Shown here: positions 1 to 12,286 of the stretch, piece by piece | How positions within the stretch are numbered: the first letter of the stretch is position 1 | Layout of the letters: each line of letters opens with the position of its first letter | NCBI GenBank assembly: GCA_004335835.1 | Contig: RWJK01001898.1 | Coordinates: 62,001 to 126,000 of the forward strand | Source of the DNA: Scenedesmus sp. ARA3 | Lineage: Eukaryota > Chlorophyta > Chlorophyceae > Sphaeropleales > Scenedesmaceae | Direction of reading: 5' to 3' | DNA: 64,000 nucleotides | Notes under the pieces: generated by a model | What the model was told of the DNA's origin: nothing | The model's database searches: none | Seen by the model: only the letters and a program-made list of their open reading frames with translations | Position numbers and translations under genes: made by a program

Positions 1-840
1 GCATCAACACACCGTGCAGCACAGCAGTGGTGGCCAGGAAATGGTGTTATTGCTATGGCTTCATGGGTAGCGGCCATGTAGGGCTGCCAGTCCTTGCGTG
101 GCCACATGTTGCAGCAGGAGCAGGAGCAGCGAGGCTGAGTTGGACTGCCTGGAGCCAAGGCATGATCAGCTCTTTTCCTGCACATGCCTGCATTAGAGCA
201 GTAGAGCTAGTAGAGAGTGTTCAGTGCCAAAGGACTGGCGTTCTCCATGCGCTTTCTGCCGCATCAAAGACCTTGGACTTGTGTTATGTTGTAACTTACG
301 CGCTGCTTCAGGTGGGTCCCATGCAGTGCAGCAGCTGGTCAACTTGTACATATGCACATATGATTGACGATAATTCAGACGCCTGGCTGCTCCCAGGAGC
401 AAGCAATTCACGAAACAAGCCAAGTGACGACTGACACCGTTCGGCCTGACATCTGCGGGTGACCCCTCTCATACACACGATCGGCCGCATCCATTGCTGG
501 TACAATTTGACAGCGTTTTAATGTACGCACGCGTGTTATTGGCCACGTTGGCGCACTGCTACATTGCTGAAGTTCCTTCCGTCTGTTTTCTCTGAAAAGC
601 CTAGCGCCCCCTGCACCACCTAAGATGTCAAGTATAGGTAATGTATGATGCTTAAATCTGTATCGTTGACTTATCTTCCACTGCCGGTGACGGCAGCAGC
701 CCAAGTCAGAGCTTCCGGAAGCCCCGCTGAAAGCACAGGCTTCCTCCCGCACAGGCCTTGCGTTTGACTCACCCAGCCCTTCAAATTCCGCTGCACGCTG
801 CACAGGTGACGTGTGACTGTCGCAGCTGCTTGTCAACAGC
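1..840. other. Intergenic / upstream region
   Basis: No coding exon could be supported here on either strand. Open frames are short, show no family resemblance and lack paired splice sites. The stretch just before 841 would hold the promoter and 5' UTR of the first EGF-like gene; I see no convincing TATA element. Confidence 0.4.
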
Positions 841-1043
841 ATGGGCTGGCAGACAGTAGCAGCGCTGCTGCCTGCTGTAGGGCTAGGCATACAGCAGCCA
901 CACCAAGCAGTAGCCTGGCCACCGCCCTGGAAGCTGCAGCTACCTCGAAATGCAGTGCTGCTTCTGCTGCTGCTGTGCCTCTCAGCCTGCAGCCAACCTG
1001 CGGCAGCTAGATCCGGCAACCTAGTGCGTGTGCTGCAGCAGGA

Positions 1044-1085
<42 letters not shown>

Positions 1086-1707
1086 TCCTGCACAGGATCC
1101 AACTTGCAGCAACAGAGTGCCGAGAGGCTATGCGTACGTGCCATACAGCATGCCATGGGGTTATGACATTGCCTGGACGGGCTATTGGGGTACCGGGGAG
1201 TTTGGCTGGCGTATCCTGGCAGCAACTTGTGACAAGGATCCTCGCTGCAGTGCCATCACCACCACAGCTTGGTGCAAGGTGGGAGCTTAGTGTGCAGGCT
1301 AGTGCAAAGCTGCAGCGGGGGCTTGCAGTGACACCGGCAGCAGGCTGATATGGTGTTGAGTCACTAGTGATACTTGGTGTCACCGGCAGCATGCAGTGTC
1401 ACTGGCAGTGCGCAACGTAATCAGCAGTGCAGATAGTCATCCGCAGTGTACAGGGTCGCAGCAGTGCATAGTGTCACCAGCAGTATAACATGTCACCAGC
1501 ACTACACAGGGTCACCAGCACTGCACAGTGTCACCAGCACGACCAAGTGTCACCACAAGTGCAGTGTCACCAGCAGTATGCATATATGCTTGCAATGCGC
1601 TGCCTGCGCACCAGCGGTGCAGCCAAGCACTGCCAGCACACCCTGCTGGTTTCACCTGACCTTGCTGCTGCTGCTGCACCTGCTGTTGCTGCTGCTGCTA
1701 CTGCTGG

Positions 1708-1748
<41 letters not shown>

Positions 1749-4700
1749 CTGTTGCTGCACCTGCTGTTGCTGCTGCTGCTGCCGCTGCTGCTGCTGCCGC
1801 CGCCGCAGTACGGGTACCCTCCCTCCTGGGCGTGGAACCCGCGCTTTGCTGACAAGCCCTGTGCAGGCACCCTGGTCAAACTGGGTGAGCAGCAGCAGCA
1901 GCAGCAGCAGCAGCATTATGGTGCTGAAGCTGTTTAGTGCCGTACCAGGGCCTGCAACAACATAGTTGGTAATGTGCAGCAGAAGCAGAAGCAACTGCAA
2001 AAGCAGTTGGTGTGGTGCTGTCAGGGTGATATGCTATGACTTCATGCAGCAGGGTCAGCTGCGGCAGCTGGTGCAGCAAGCATATGTTACTAAAGTGTTC
2101 TGCTGTGGCAGCAGGTTCATCAGTAATCAGCCACTCTACTTTACAGGTTTCGCCATTGCCTCCGTCCGTTGTTGTGCATCCGTCTTGATGCTGCTGCTGC
2201 AGGCGAGAAGTGCAGCGCGTACAGCGTGTGTGAGCAGGGCTGTGTGGCAGGCAACCCTGCTGCCCCCTGGCTGTACAGGTGCACCTGCAGGCAGGGCTTC
2301 AGGCTGAGCCCTGACAGGCTGTACTGCTACGGTGAGTGGGCCGGGGTTTTTGATTGGACTTGCAGGACTTTTGTTTGCCAACAAGTCGTGCAGCTGGGTA
2401 CTGGTATTTCAAAGATGCATGTAGAGCTTGTTGTGTGCGGCCCAGCAGCCTCTGCTGCTGACACGGCAGCGTTAGCCTGTTAGGTTTGTGCTGCACAACG
2501 TGTGCCGTCGACCAGCAGTAGCCTTGTCTTTGTGGACTTGTTTGTGTGTGTGAGCAGGGCTGTGTGGCAGGCAACCCCCAGGCTCCCTGGCAGTACAGGC
2601 TGAGCCCTGACAGGCTGTACTGCTGTGACGAGTGGGCCATGGATTGCATGGTTGTATCCACCCAACGATCAACTGCGGAATCTCTGCAGTGCCTGATCCA
2701 GGCCTGAATCAACCAGCCACGCACACTGCCAACAAGCCACGCCCCTGGCGCTATGTCAACCCCCTCCGCCCACCTGCCCTGCTGCCACCTGCTGCCACCC
2801 GCCGGCGGCTGTTCTGCCACAACGGCTGCCACCTGCTGCTGCGCAGGGCCTCCCTTTAGAGGAGTATTACACCGGGCGCTGGACTAGATTGAAATTTAGT
2901 CTTAAAAATAAAAGTGCTCAGAACCTTAGTCTTTTGCTAGTTTCTGATAAAATATGTATAACATATTCAAGATTAGCCATTAGACTATGTCTGGGGCCAG
3001 TCCTGCCGGAGCAGTACTGTGACGACAGACCCCTCCCCAAACCGGAACCCCACCCTCCGGCTAACTTTTTGTTGAATGTCAGCTGCGCCTAGTTTATCGC
3101 GATGAAAATTAGTCTTTTGACTATTATATTATAGTTTTGCAATGTGCGTGGCCGGAGCATCTCTCGTTGTTGACAGCACTGCACCCATGGCAAAGAGCGA
3201 GGGCAAGGCCTCTGCTTCTGCTGCGCCAGGCAGCAGCAGCGTCATCGGAAAACTATTTATTACACACAAAGTGCAGAAACACCGGCTTCATGCTGCTGTT
3301 GGCGCTCAGTGCTGCTTCTGCAACAGCAGCAATTGCAGGACGGTAAAGTGCGCAGCAATCGCGGAGCAAGCCACGATGATACTCTAGCAGCTCAAACACG
3401 CGATAATAATGTTTTTTATCATACTTCGTGCGTTTGCGGAGCCAGATGCAGCAGGGGCACTAGCAGCAGCAGCATGCAAGGCCGCTACGGCCGTTTCTGT
3501 GTGCAATGTAGGCTGCCTGCTAACACAGTTATTGGTGTTGGTTTCACTCAATCGGTTTCTGGGCCTCTGGGTGTGCGACTGTCATGATATTGTCTGTTTA
3601 TGCACACATGCACATACTGCCCGCAAACGAATGCTGTGCTGCTGACGTGCGTGAAAAGCATCTGAAATACGGTAAATTGAATTCACGTAGGTTTCTGGAG
3701 CTTTGCAGGCCGTGGCAGCAGCAATCATGAACATCACGTTGATGTCCAGGTGATTGAGCGTTTGATCAGCAGGACAGCTGCGATCGGCGTTCAGACCTCA
3801 ATCAACTTGCTTAACACACTATTTTGTTTCAAATTTATCACTTTGAGTCTTTGCTGCCATGTGAATCGCACAGAAGTCGTCGCCACCAGGGCCATCAGGG
3901 TACTCGAGGGAGAGGGTGCCACCTGGACTAAGCTGCAGCTGGCAAGCAGGTGCTCATATGCAGCTGCCATTACATGGGACACCCAGATTAGGAGAAAACG
4001 AAGGTCAAGTTTGGTGTGATCAACTTTGCTGTTGGGACTTAGTTTAGACCAAGTGCCAGCTCGGTGTAATACTCCTCTTAGCGATGCCGTGGAGTTGGAC
4101 GACGTGGCGAACATCAGCAGCTACTGCTTCCTCCACACACCAAACAAGCACTGATGCTGCTGCTGCCCTGCTGCCTCTGCTGTCATCTGCTGCGGCTGCT
4201 GCCAACCTGCTGTGCAGGGCCTCTCTTTGCCGGTGGCGTGGAGTTCAAAGACGTGGCGAACTTCACACAGTACTTCATCTTCACACCGGAAATGCACCGT
4301 TGCTGCCTTGCTGTTTTTGCTGTCACCCAATGCAACCGCTGCCATCTGCTGCGCAGGTCCTCCGTTCGGCGATGCTGTGGAGTTCAGCGACGTGGCAAAC
4401 TTCACGCAGTGCTTCAGCTTCACACTAGAAATGCACCGATGCTGCTGCTGCCCTGCTGTTTGTGCTGTCATCCATTGCAACCGCTGCCTTCTGCTGCGCA
4501 GGTCCTCCCTTTGGCGATGCCGTGGAGTTCACAGACGTGGCAAACTTCAGCAGCTGCTTCATCCATTCAAGCACCGATGATGCTGTCACCCTGCTGTCCC
4601 TGCTGCCATCTGCTGTGCAGGTCTTTTCTTTGCTGATGGCACGGAGTCCCTGCACATCAGCCCACTTTTCAACCCCCTGAACCTCGCACAACACCGGTCT

Positions 4701-6646
4701 TTAACCGCTGCTGTCCCTCCTTTTACTGCGCAGGTCCTCCCTTCGGTGACGCTGTGGAGTTCACAGACGTGGCAAACTTCACGCAGTACTTCATCCTCAC
4801 ACCGGAAAAGCACCGCAGCCCCCACGTGTGGCTCTTCAAAGGATCCCGGCTGGCTGTTGCAGCCACAATCGATACAATGCAGCCGGCACTCGGCGATCTG
4901 ACCAGCGTCCCACTCAATGACATCATCACAGCAGGCAGCAACATCGTGCAGACACTGCAGCGAGTCATGGCAGCTGCTGACAAGATTTTTAAGGCGCTGC
5001 CTCCGCCGTTTCCTGTGCGCATTGGACTAGCGTGGGCGAATGACACGACGCTGCTGGACACCAGGGTGCTGTGGGAGGTGTCGTATGAGACAGACAGCGC
5101 AAGCTTCGCCTACAATGCACACGCTGGCTCGGCTGGCTGGACCACACGTGAGTGGCGAACTGAAGCTGCAGGGTTTGGGTCCCAGTTTGCGTGGTTAATA
5201 GCTCTACATATGCATGTGACATGTTCAATTGGATTTGGGTTTGAACTAGAGGTTTAGGTTCAACTGTGACTGTACTGCTGCTGCACGCGCTGCGCCGTTG
5301 CTGGCCATGCTGCGCAGCGCGCTTGCAGGACACTCCGCATGTTGACTGTGCTGCCCCTGCATGCTCATTGTAGCACCCCTGCATGCTGACTGTACCGCTC
5401 CTGCATGTTTGACCGTACCTCCCCTGCATGCTGACTGTACTGCTTCTGCATGTTTACCCGTACCTCTCCTGCATGCTGACTGTACCGCTGCTGGCGATGC
5501 TGCGCAGCACACTTGCAGAAGAGCTTGAGATTTTTGACTGTACTGCCCATCCATACTTGTTGTACCGCCTCTTTGTATCACCGTCTGTCTGTACTGCTGC
5601 CGCAGGTGCTGCGCCGTTGCTGGCCATGCTGCGCAGCGCGCTTGCAGGACAGCAGTCAATTGACCATGAAGTACTGCTGGCGCTGTCCCAGAACTACTGC
5701 AGTGATGACCTCACCTGGGCACTGGATTGGCAGACTGTGAAGCAGTTTGCAGGAAACTCCTGGGCAACACACAGCTTCGTGCATGCCAGCCTGCTCATAA
5801 CGCTACAGCAGCAGCTGCCTGACGTCCAGCTGTTATATGACAACGGTACGGGGACTTCAAACATTTCAAACACCACGCAGCTGCTGGATTACTACGAGGG
5901 CGTCGTTCTGCAGTATCTAAGTGACGCCAGATATTCCTGGGACAACACATGGGCCTTAGGGGAGTTTCCGGGTGAAGGCGATACAATGCTGGCGCTGCAT
6001 GCGGGGCTGTTTGTGCACCTCTTTCGACAGTATGGCGGCAGCGACTACGGCTTCGTGCGGCGCTTTGCAAAAACGGCATCAGAGCTGTCAAGCAGGTGCG
6101 TGACAGGCATAAGCTCTGGTGTACTTGGAAATGCGTGTGTTGCGCTTGCAAGCAGCATGTAACCTTGAACGTGCTCGCATCATGTTTGGCTGAAGCTTGT
6201 GACGCCGTGGGTGCAGCTTTTGGCTGTCAACACAACGCTCACATGCAAACTGCAACCTCTCTGTCACGAACAGCACCACACCTGTTTCAGGCTGATCGGC
6301 AGTGCCTGCTGCATGCTGTTTACGCGCTTACGACTCATCATTTGGCATAGTTTGTCCCTGCCTCACAAAAGCACCCGCAGGCTGCCTCACTTTTTGAGAG
6401 AAACCCAGGGAGAGACCTCATGAATAATGTACAATATCTGTCGTTGCACCCGCCGCCGCACACTTCACACTCAGGTTGCCGTACTTCACTGCCGACTTCC
6501 AGCGGGCACGTGACAACTACTTCATCGCAGCCAGCGTGGCAGCAGCAGGGCCCGACCTGCTGCCCTTCTTCAGGCAGCGCCTGGGCTGGAAGATCAGCGG
6601 CGGCATGCCTCGTTACTTGAAGGCGCGTTATAACATCCCACCGTAG
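841..6646 (+). CDS. Secreted EGF-like protein, paralogue A (572 aa, 6 exons)
   Basis: Exons 841-1278, 1809-1884, 2203-2331, 4734-5147, 5606-6095 and 6475-6646 join in frame (1719 nt) using GT/AG sites throughout. Residues about 38-50 are a hydrophobic leucine-rich segment (signal peptide or anchor), followed by an alanine run. Next comes a cysteine-containing module like the PAN/apple-like segments common in algal secreted proteins, ending in GTLVK. Exon 3 is an EGF-like module with six cysteines in the order C-x5-C-x3-C-x12-C-x-C-x12-C. The remaining ~380 residues carry the motif VWLFKGSRLA and a helical C-terminus with FFRQRLGW. That C-terminus faintly recalls the tail of M60-type peptidases, but no HExxH is present, so catalysis is not supported. 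Paralogue B follows head-to-tail with matching phases. Likely cell-surface or extracellular; function unknown. The ATG at 841 is the first in frame. Confidence 0.82.
1661..1808 (+). repeat. CTG-rich tract ending at the exon 2 acceptor
   Basis: A long interrupted CTG run fills the end of intron 1 of paralogue A and finishes CCGCCGCAG directly before exon 2. On the coding strand it reads CTG, so it doubles as the pyrimidine-rich stretch before the 3' splice site. A CAG run (1889-1914) starts immediately after the donor of exon 2. Confidence 0.75.
2549..2640 (+). repeat. Partial copy of EGF exon 3 (donor side)
   Basis: This stretch repeats the sequence of 2224-2340, from the VCEQGCVAGNP codons through the YCY codons and past the splice donor. 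It carries an internal deletion of about 30 bases, and the donor GGTGAGTGGG has become GACGAGTGGG. It lies downstream of the real exon inside intron 3, in direct orientation, and cannot be spliced as it stands. Confidence 0.8.
2859..4077. mobile_element. Non-autonomous TIR transposon with TTA duplication (PIF/Harbinger-like)
   Basis: The 1219-bp element has identical 16-base inverted ends, GAGGAGTATTACACCG inwards from both termini, with further weaker pairing. It is flanked by TTA at 2856-2858 and 4078-4080. A 3-bp TTA/TWA duplication is characteristic of the PIF/Harbinger superfamily. The interior is relatively AT-rich at its left end and holds no transposase-like frame. Removing the element and one TTA leaves a continuous decayed copy of exon 4 of the EGF-like gene (CAG at 2843-2845, exon-like sequence 2846-2858 joined to 4081-4155), which confirms both boundaries. 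Confidence 0.8.
4218..4733 (+). repeat. Tandem partial copies of exon 4 with acceptors
   Basis: Exon-4-like sequences begin at 4218, 4356, 4502 and 4621, each directly after a CAG acceptor, before the real exon at 4734. A further copy begins at 2846 and is split by the transposon. The first three of these keep the reading frame for about 25-30 codons and encode variants of GPPFGDAVEF-DVANF. None has a usable donor at the point where similarity ends. Spacing is 138, 146, 119 and 113 bp. Confidence 0.85.
5282..5520 (+). repeat. Two partial copies of exon 5 head around a ~22-bp minisatellite
   Basis: 5282-5335 and 5480-5520 repeat the start of exon 5 (5606 on), which encodes APLLAMLRSALAG; the first copy is almost identical. 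Between them (about 5336-5500) lies a minisatellite of roughly 22 bases built on CTGCATGCTGACTGTAC, about seven units with variants. All of it lies in intron 4 of paralogue A. Confidence 0.75.
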
Positions 6647-6710
6647 GGTGTTATAACATATCACCTCAGCGCGTTGGTTGAGTCCGCCGTAGCTCCGGCA
6701 GTGAAGGCAG

Positions 6711-6778
6711 TGCCTGGCTGGAAGATCAGCGGTGGCATGCCTCGTTATTTGATGGCGCGTTATGACATCCCGCCGTGA
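6711..6778 (+). repeat. Copy of the terminal exon end including a stop
   Basis: This repeats 6578-6646, the last codons of paralogue A (WKISGGMPRYL-ARY-IPP then stop), with a handful of substitutions and TGA in place of TAG. It lies about 130 bp downstream in what should be the 3' UTR or just beyond. Confidence 0.8.
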
Positions 6779-9001
6779 CATGCGGCAGTCTGCGGCTGTG
6801 GCAGCTACGATATCTGCGGCCGCTGCCGCACTGAAGTAGGCGGGGGGTCCGCCGTGTCATGGGGCAGCATTGGCTGGTGCTGCCACTGTTCTAAACGAGC
6901 TCCGGCACACTAGCAATTTGCGAGGCAGCTGTTGCTGCATCTGGAGCACAGGTGCTTATCAATCAGCTGTGCTTTCCTTAGCTGGCACTGTTGCATTTCA
7001 GTGGGGGTGAGAAACCAATACTGGCATCAAGTGCTGTGTGCCTGCAAGTGCACATACAGCCCAGCAGTTGAGGCTGGCAAGGGAAGGGCACAATGCACCG
7101 GGGTTGTTTTTCTCACCACCACATACGCCCCTGCTGCAGGACTGAAGGCAAGGCATTGTGAGAGTCTTTCAGCATGTGAGGTCATGCAGTACTAGTTGCT
7201 GCTGGGTATGCTGCGCTGTGGGTGGTTGCATTGCTGTGCGTTTGTGGTTGGTCCCTCTTCCCCTTTCAATCGCGCATGCACAACTGTGGTATATCAGCCG
7301 ATGCTGGCTGTTGGCTCATGTAGCTGCATCTGTGATACTTGCTGCTGCTGCCCTGTACTGCTCAGCAGCTACTGGCCCCGTATGGGCCGTTTGCACCGCA
7401 GCTAGTGCAGTGTGAAAGGTTGTTTACGCATGTTGAATGCACAGCTGCGCACCTGCAAGTAATGCTGGGCCAGAAGTGTGTTGTCTGCATATGCTGGTAG
7501 GAATGGGTGACATGCTTGTGATGACTTTGTGAAATGGGGGTGGAGGATGCACAGGAACAGGACTTGCAATGTGCAGCACCGACAGAAGCTTGAAGCGCTC
7601 TGCTGCTGCTTGTACCATCCTCCCCTCGCTTGTGCTCGGGCAGCTTGTTTGTTTGTGCTTATAGAGGACTTATCAAAACAATACAATACACAGTACACTT
7701 TCGGGACTGAACCCGACCCCAGGCACTAGCCCAGCGAGGCGCTATTCCGCTCATGGGGGATAGTAGTAATTGTACCCAGTCTTTCCTTCGTTGTTTGGGC
7801 AATCGAAACCACCCGCGCAAGTCCGTCAATTCCAGTTGCTTTTTATCCCCAGCCACGGGCCATAGTCGCAAGCTTTTTAGGCCCAGCCACGGGCGGTTGG
7901 ACCAAAACAAATCAAACTAGTAAATGATGCTGTGTCGAGCAGGGGGTTGATTGTGGCGGTGGCTGTTGTGAGGCTGCCGCAGCAGCCGCAGCATTGTGAC
8001 GGCATGCTGCTGGTTGCAATGTTATGGCAGCTTCGTTGCGCTTGCGCTACGCCTGTTTCTGGATTTTGCCAGAAGTGCAAGCTTGCATAAAGCATGCACA
8101 CACCTTGTGGGAAGATTTGGACGTATGGACGTAAGATTTGATCCAGGACTAAGAACACTTTGTGTGGGGCATGTTGACGCTAGATACCTCGGATTTAGGC
8201 GCAGCTGCTGCAGCACGCTTGACTGCAGCATGCTGTGTCGGCTTACAGGGCTTTGAAGGGCACACTTTTTGGATAGGAGTGTTTCTCCTCAACGCTCACG
8301 ACAGCTATGCTTGATCAATGTTACAAAGTAGTGTATCACAGCGGTTGCATGTTCAACGTGGTCGCGTCATGGCAGCACCTGCTGTGAGGCTGCCACCTGC
8401 TGTAACGTCCTTGCATTCCCGTGGTGCACCAGGCATCTCAGGCCATGACATTGCGAAAGCTTCCTGAAGTTCCTAGATTAAGTCTGGTACCTCTGACACT
8501 ACATCAGGGTCAAACCCAACATCCTGCAAAGCGGCAATGCACAACGACATGGTGAATCAAGTTCACACCCCACCTGGGCCAGGTGTGGGCATCCCCGTGG
8601 GTTCAGTGCACTCAACGAATACCATTCCGGCCCGTGGGTTTCAACGACTATCTGCAAGTTTAACTATACTTCAATTGGAACACCACAACCTGCCGTTCTA
8701 ATCAACGGCTGGCTTGATGGCTGCAGCTCTCGGTGACACTCCGTCGGCTTTGTTATTCACGAGACCCCACTCGACAGTGATCTGAGACGCATCTGCTGGG
8801 TGTGTATTGACGGTTGTGTACAGTCAATTGTCACATATCGCCACAGCCTGACGTGCAGGTCAAACTGATGCAGTGCGACGCCTAGCAGCGTGGCTTCTGC
8901 CCTCCTTCGCTGCTCCGTGCATGCTACCATGAAAGCTGCTGTTTGCACTTCAAATTCAGAGAAACATATGGTCTAGAACGTCTTAGTGGATCGCCTTTGA
9001 G
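6779..9001. other. Intergenic region between the EGF-like paralogues
   Basis: Apart from the dispersed repeat at about 7700-7905, no exon with supporting splice sites or family resemblance was found. Short open frames at 7.1-7.4 kb and 8.0-8.3 kb are cysteine-rich, low-information translations. Stretches near 8500-8950 look like old, decayed sequence but match no family I can name. Confidence 0.4.
7700..7905. repeat. Dispersed repeat, copy 1 (possible tRNA-derived SINE)
   Basis: This shares an extended, gapped alignment with 26722-26882. Both contain AGCCCAGCGAG, TTGGGCAATCGA, TTCCAGTTGCTTTTT and CCAGCCACGGGCGGTTGGAC in the same order. On the minus strand the motif GGGTTCAGTCCC resembles a tRNA B box and a GAGCGGTAG-like stretch resembles an A box, suggesting a tRNA-derived SINE. 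The CCAGCCACGGGC block is duplicated inside this copy. Confidence 0.6.
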
Positions 9002-9039
9002 ATGCAGCAGGCTAGCAACGGCGTGGACGGAGCTGCCGG

Positions 9040-9076
<37 letters not shown>

Positions 9077-12000
9077 CTAGAACCAGCAGCAGTGCCTGGG
9101 AGAGGCAGCAAACCTGCTCTTCTATTAACCCTTTTAGTACTGCTAGCAACCTTCAAGTCCACAGACTCGCAAACAGAATACAGCAAAACTATACCTTGGC
9201 CTCTGCCTGTACCTAACCCACCCAGCCCATCCGCGCAAAGACGGGCAGCAGCAACAGCAGCAGCACCTGGCAGCACATGTGGCAACAGAGTGCCTGCAGG
9301 ATACACCTTCCTGCCAAACACTAGGACATTGGGATTCACTCTGCCCTTCACCAACATAGCAGGCACCAGCCAGTATGTGTGGCAGCTGCTGACAGAGGCA
9401 TGCAACAAGGAGGCCCTCTGTGTCGGCGCCAGAACAGATGGGTACCTGATGACTGCATACGCGCGCAAGTGGCCGACTGCCCCAATAGGCAGCGTAAATG
9501 CTTGGGGCTGGCAGCCCAGGGAACAGGACGATCTGTGCCAAGGGACGCTGGTGAAGCAAGGTGAGACGGCATGCAAACTACATGCATGGGAGCAGCAGCA
9601 GCAGCAGGGGTGGAGTTGTGCTGAACAGAGAATCGTGCTGCTGTGGGGGCAGTGTTTACCTGCAGCACTTACTCGCAAGTGGAAAGCATCGCCGCTCCAA
9701 ACAGCATTCACAGCGCAGTGCTGCAACATCAGCACCAAGCAGCAGCCAGCCTGGCAACTCAACAGCTGTCAGCGAGCATGCTCTGCTGTTATATCATACC
9801 ATGCAGCGTTATCGCCTCCCGTATTACATGATGCGTGCTATCTTCAGGTCACTAGTCTAGTCTCCTTCAGCATGATGGCTGGACTGCATGCAAGTGCACT
9901 GCAGGACCTCACAAAACCATTAAACCACACCTTGTTATTTGTCATGTCACATTGTCACATTGTAATTTTTATGACATGCAGGCTACAGCTGTGGCCAGGT
10001 GTCAATCTGCAGGCCCAGTGCCAAGTCCTGCAGGGGCAACAGCAGCGCAGCGCCTTGGCAGTACAGCTGCACTTGCCAGCAGGGACAGCGGCTGAGTGCT
10101 GACGGCTACCAGTGCATGGGTGAGCCATGCGATTATACATTACATTATATATGATACAAACGGTTAACATCTGCCTGCGGCTGTTGTTGATACTGATGCC
10201 TGTCCTGAATGCTCCGGCTGCTGCTTTGCATGATGCAAGTCTTACATTTGTCAGGAGGCTCTGTGCCTGCTGGGACCTGTAGCGCATTGCAGCAGGCAAT
10301 GCGACAGTACTCTGTAGCTGCAGCAACCACTCACACTGCTTTAAACATCCAACCTACACACATCTGCCTGTTGCCTGCTGCTGTCGCTGCAGGCCCACCA
10401 TTCGGCAGCAGTGTGGTTTTTGTGGAAGATCAGAGGTGAGCGCCTTGAGCCAGCCAGCTTGCAGCCTTGCTGAGCGCTGCAGCACAACGTCCCGTGCTGC
10501 CATCATGCCAGAGCATTGTACAACAGTTGTGACAGCTTTGAGTGAACGAACTGGTAGCAACAGCAGCAGCGTGCGGGCATTTGCTGGCCATGCAGCAAAC
10601 AACAAAAGGCCATCCAAAGGTCACTTGCACTGCTCGTCAGCCCCCATAGTGGCACTTGGTATGCAGGGAATCTGCCGGCAAGCAGTGCGTGTCATACAGA
10701 CAGGCGCCTCAGCCACAGGCACGCGGCATGGCAGGCGTAGTCCATCTTGTCCAGCACCACCACCTGCAGGGACAAACACGGCACAGCACAGGGGGGCGGG
10801 TGTCCAACGTGTCAGCAAGCATGCGAGGCCACTGCGCAGTGCCCACGGGAGTCCATCCTGTCCAGCACAGGCACGCAGAATGGCAGGCGGCATGCAAGCG
10901 CTACTCTGGCCTTCACGGCCATGCTGCCCAAGCTGGTTGCGTTGACGACACTGTGTGGTCGTGCCCCGCCGCCACGCTGCTGCGTGGCTGGCCCTCCCTG
11001 CAGCTACGACTGCCTGTTCCGCGCCGTCAACCTCGCCAACATGGCGGGCAGGCTGCACGCTGCACACAGCACATAACTGCGTCATGCCATGCCCACTGCT
11101 GTGCCACCCTGCTGCTGTGCCGCTGACCCTCACTGCACACTGCAGCTACGAGCGCCTGTTCCGCGCCGTCCACCCCAAGTACCGCGACATTACTTTATAC
11201 ACCTGCCTTGACTGTGCTCCCTGACGACGTTGCGTCATGCCCTGCCGCCCGCTGCTGCACTCCTGCTTCCCCAACAGCTACGACCGGCTGTTCCGTGCGG
11301 TCAACCCCAGGTATCGCGACAGCACTGTGTGGCTCTTCAAAGGCTCCCGCCTTGCGTAGCCTGCAATTCTCTTCATACGCCTGCTTTGACTGTGCCCCCT
11401 GACAACGTTGCGTCATGCCCTGCCGCCCCGCTGCCGCACTCCTGCTTCCCCAACAGCTACGACCGCCTGTTCCGCGCCGTCAACCCCAAGTACCGCGATG
11501 GCACGGTGTGGCTCTTCAAAGGCTCAAGATTAGCAATCGCCCTGGTAGTCAACGTACTCGCCACACAAGAGCCCGAAGTAGCTGAACTCATCGCCTCCGG
11601 CCTCACTCCCACAGACGTGCTGGCTCCGATAGGCCTCGTCATAAATAACATGCAGAAAGTGTTAGTTATGTTTGACCGGCTGATCGGCATGGCCCCGGGT
11701 GCTCTGCTGGAGGCGTGGGAGCTGCAGCATGGCAGCAGCCTGGACGGGCGCACGCCCTACGAGGTGTCGATGAGTGACACGGAGGACGTGTACCAGGTCT
11801 CGTGGTGGGGCGCGGCGGGCTTCATGACACGTGAGCTGTGGGGCTGACGGAATTCAGAGATCAGTGAGGCGGTCCAAGGTTGTGTCGTTAGTTGCGCAAA
11901 GCTGAATGTGGCACGGACGACTGCGCTGGGCACACGGTTGGTGTTTGGTGGTGTACACGAGCGACACGGAAGGCGTGTACTAGGTCTCGTGGTGGGCCGC

Positions 12001-12208
12001 GGCAGGCTGCATGACACGTGAGCTGAAGGGCTGAAGGGCTGACGACATTCATGCATTTCGAGTTCACCGCAGGCTGTCTGAGACTGCTGTACTGCAGCTC
12101 TTGAATGCAGCGCAACCCTGCCACTGGCTGCCGTGCAGCTTCCTACACCCTGCGACGGAACATGCTGGCTTAATCACCAATGACACCCTGCATCTCTGCC
12201 ACCGCTGC

Positions 12209-12286
<78 letters not shown>

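Noticed and set aside
4218..4700. Exon-4-like copies as mutually exclusive alternative exons
   Set aside because: They have good acceptors and short open frames, but no donor where similarity ends and only the last copy continues into the rest of the exon.
841..6646. Gametolysin- or M60-type metalloprotease identity for the EGF-like genes
   Set aside because: Only the C-terminal helical stretch is vaguely similar; there is no HExxH motif in either paralogue.
8483..8948. Possible retrotransposon gag or RNase H remnant
   Set aside because: Translations in all frames are broken by stops and no DD or catalytic motif could be recognised.
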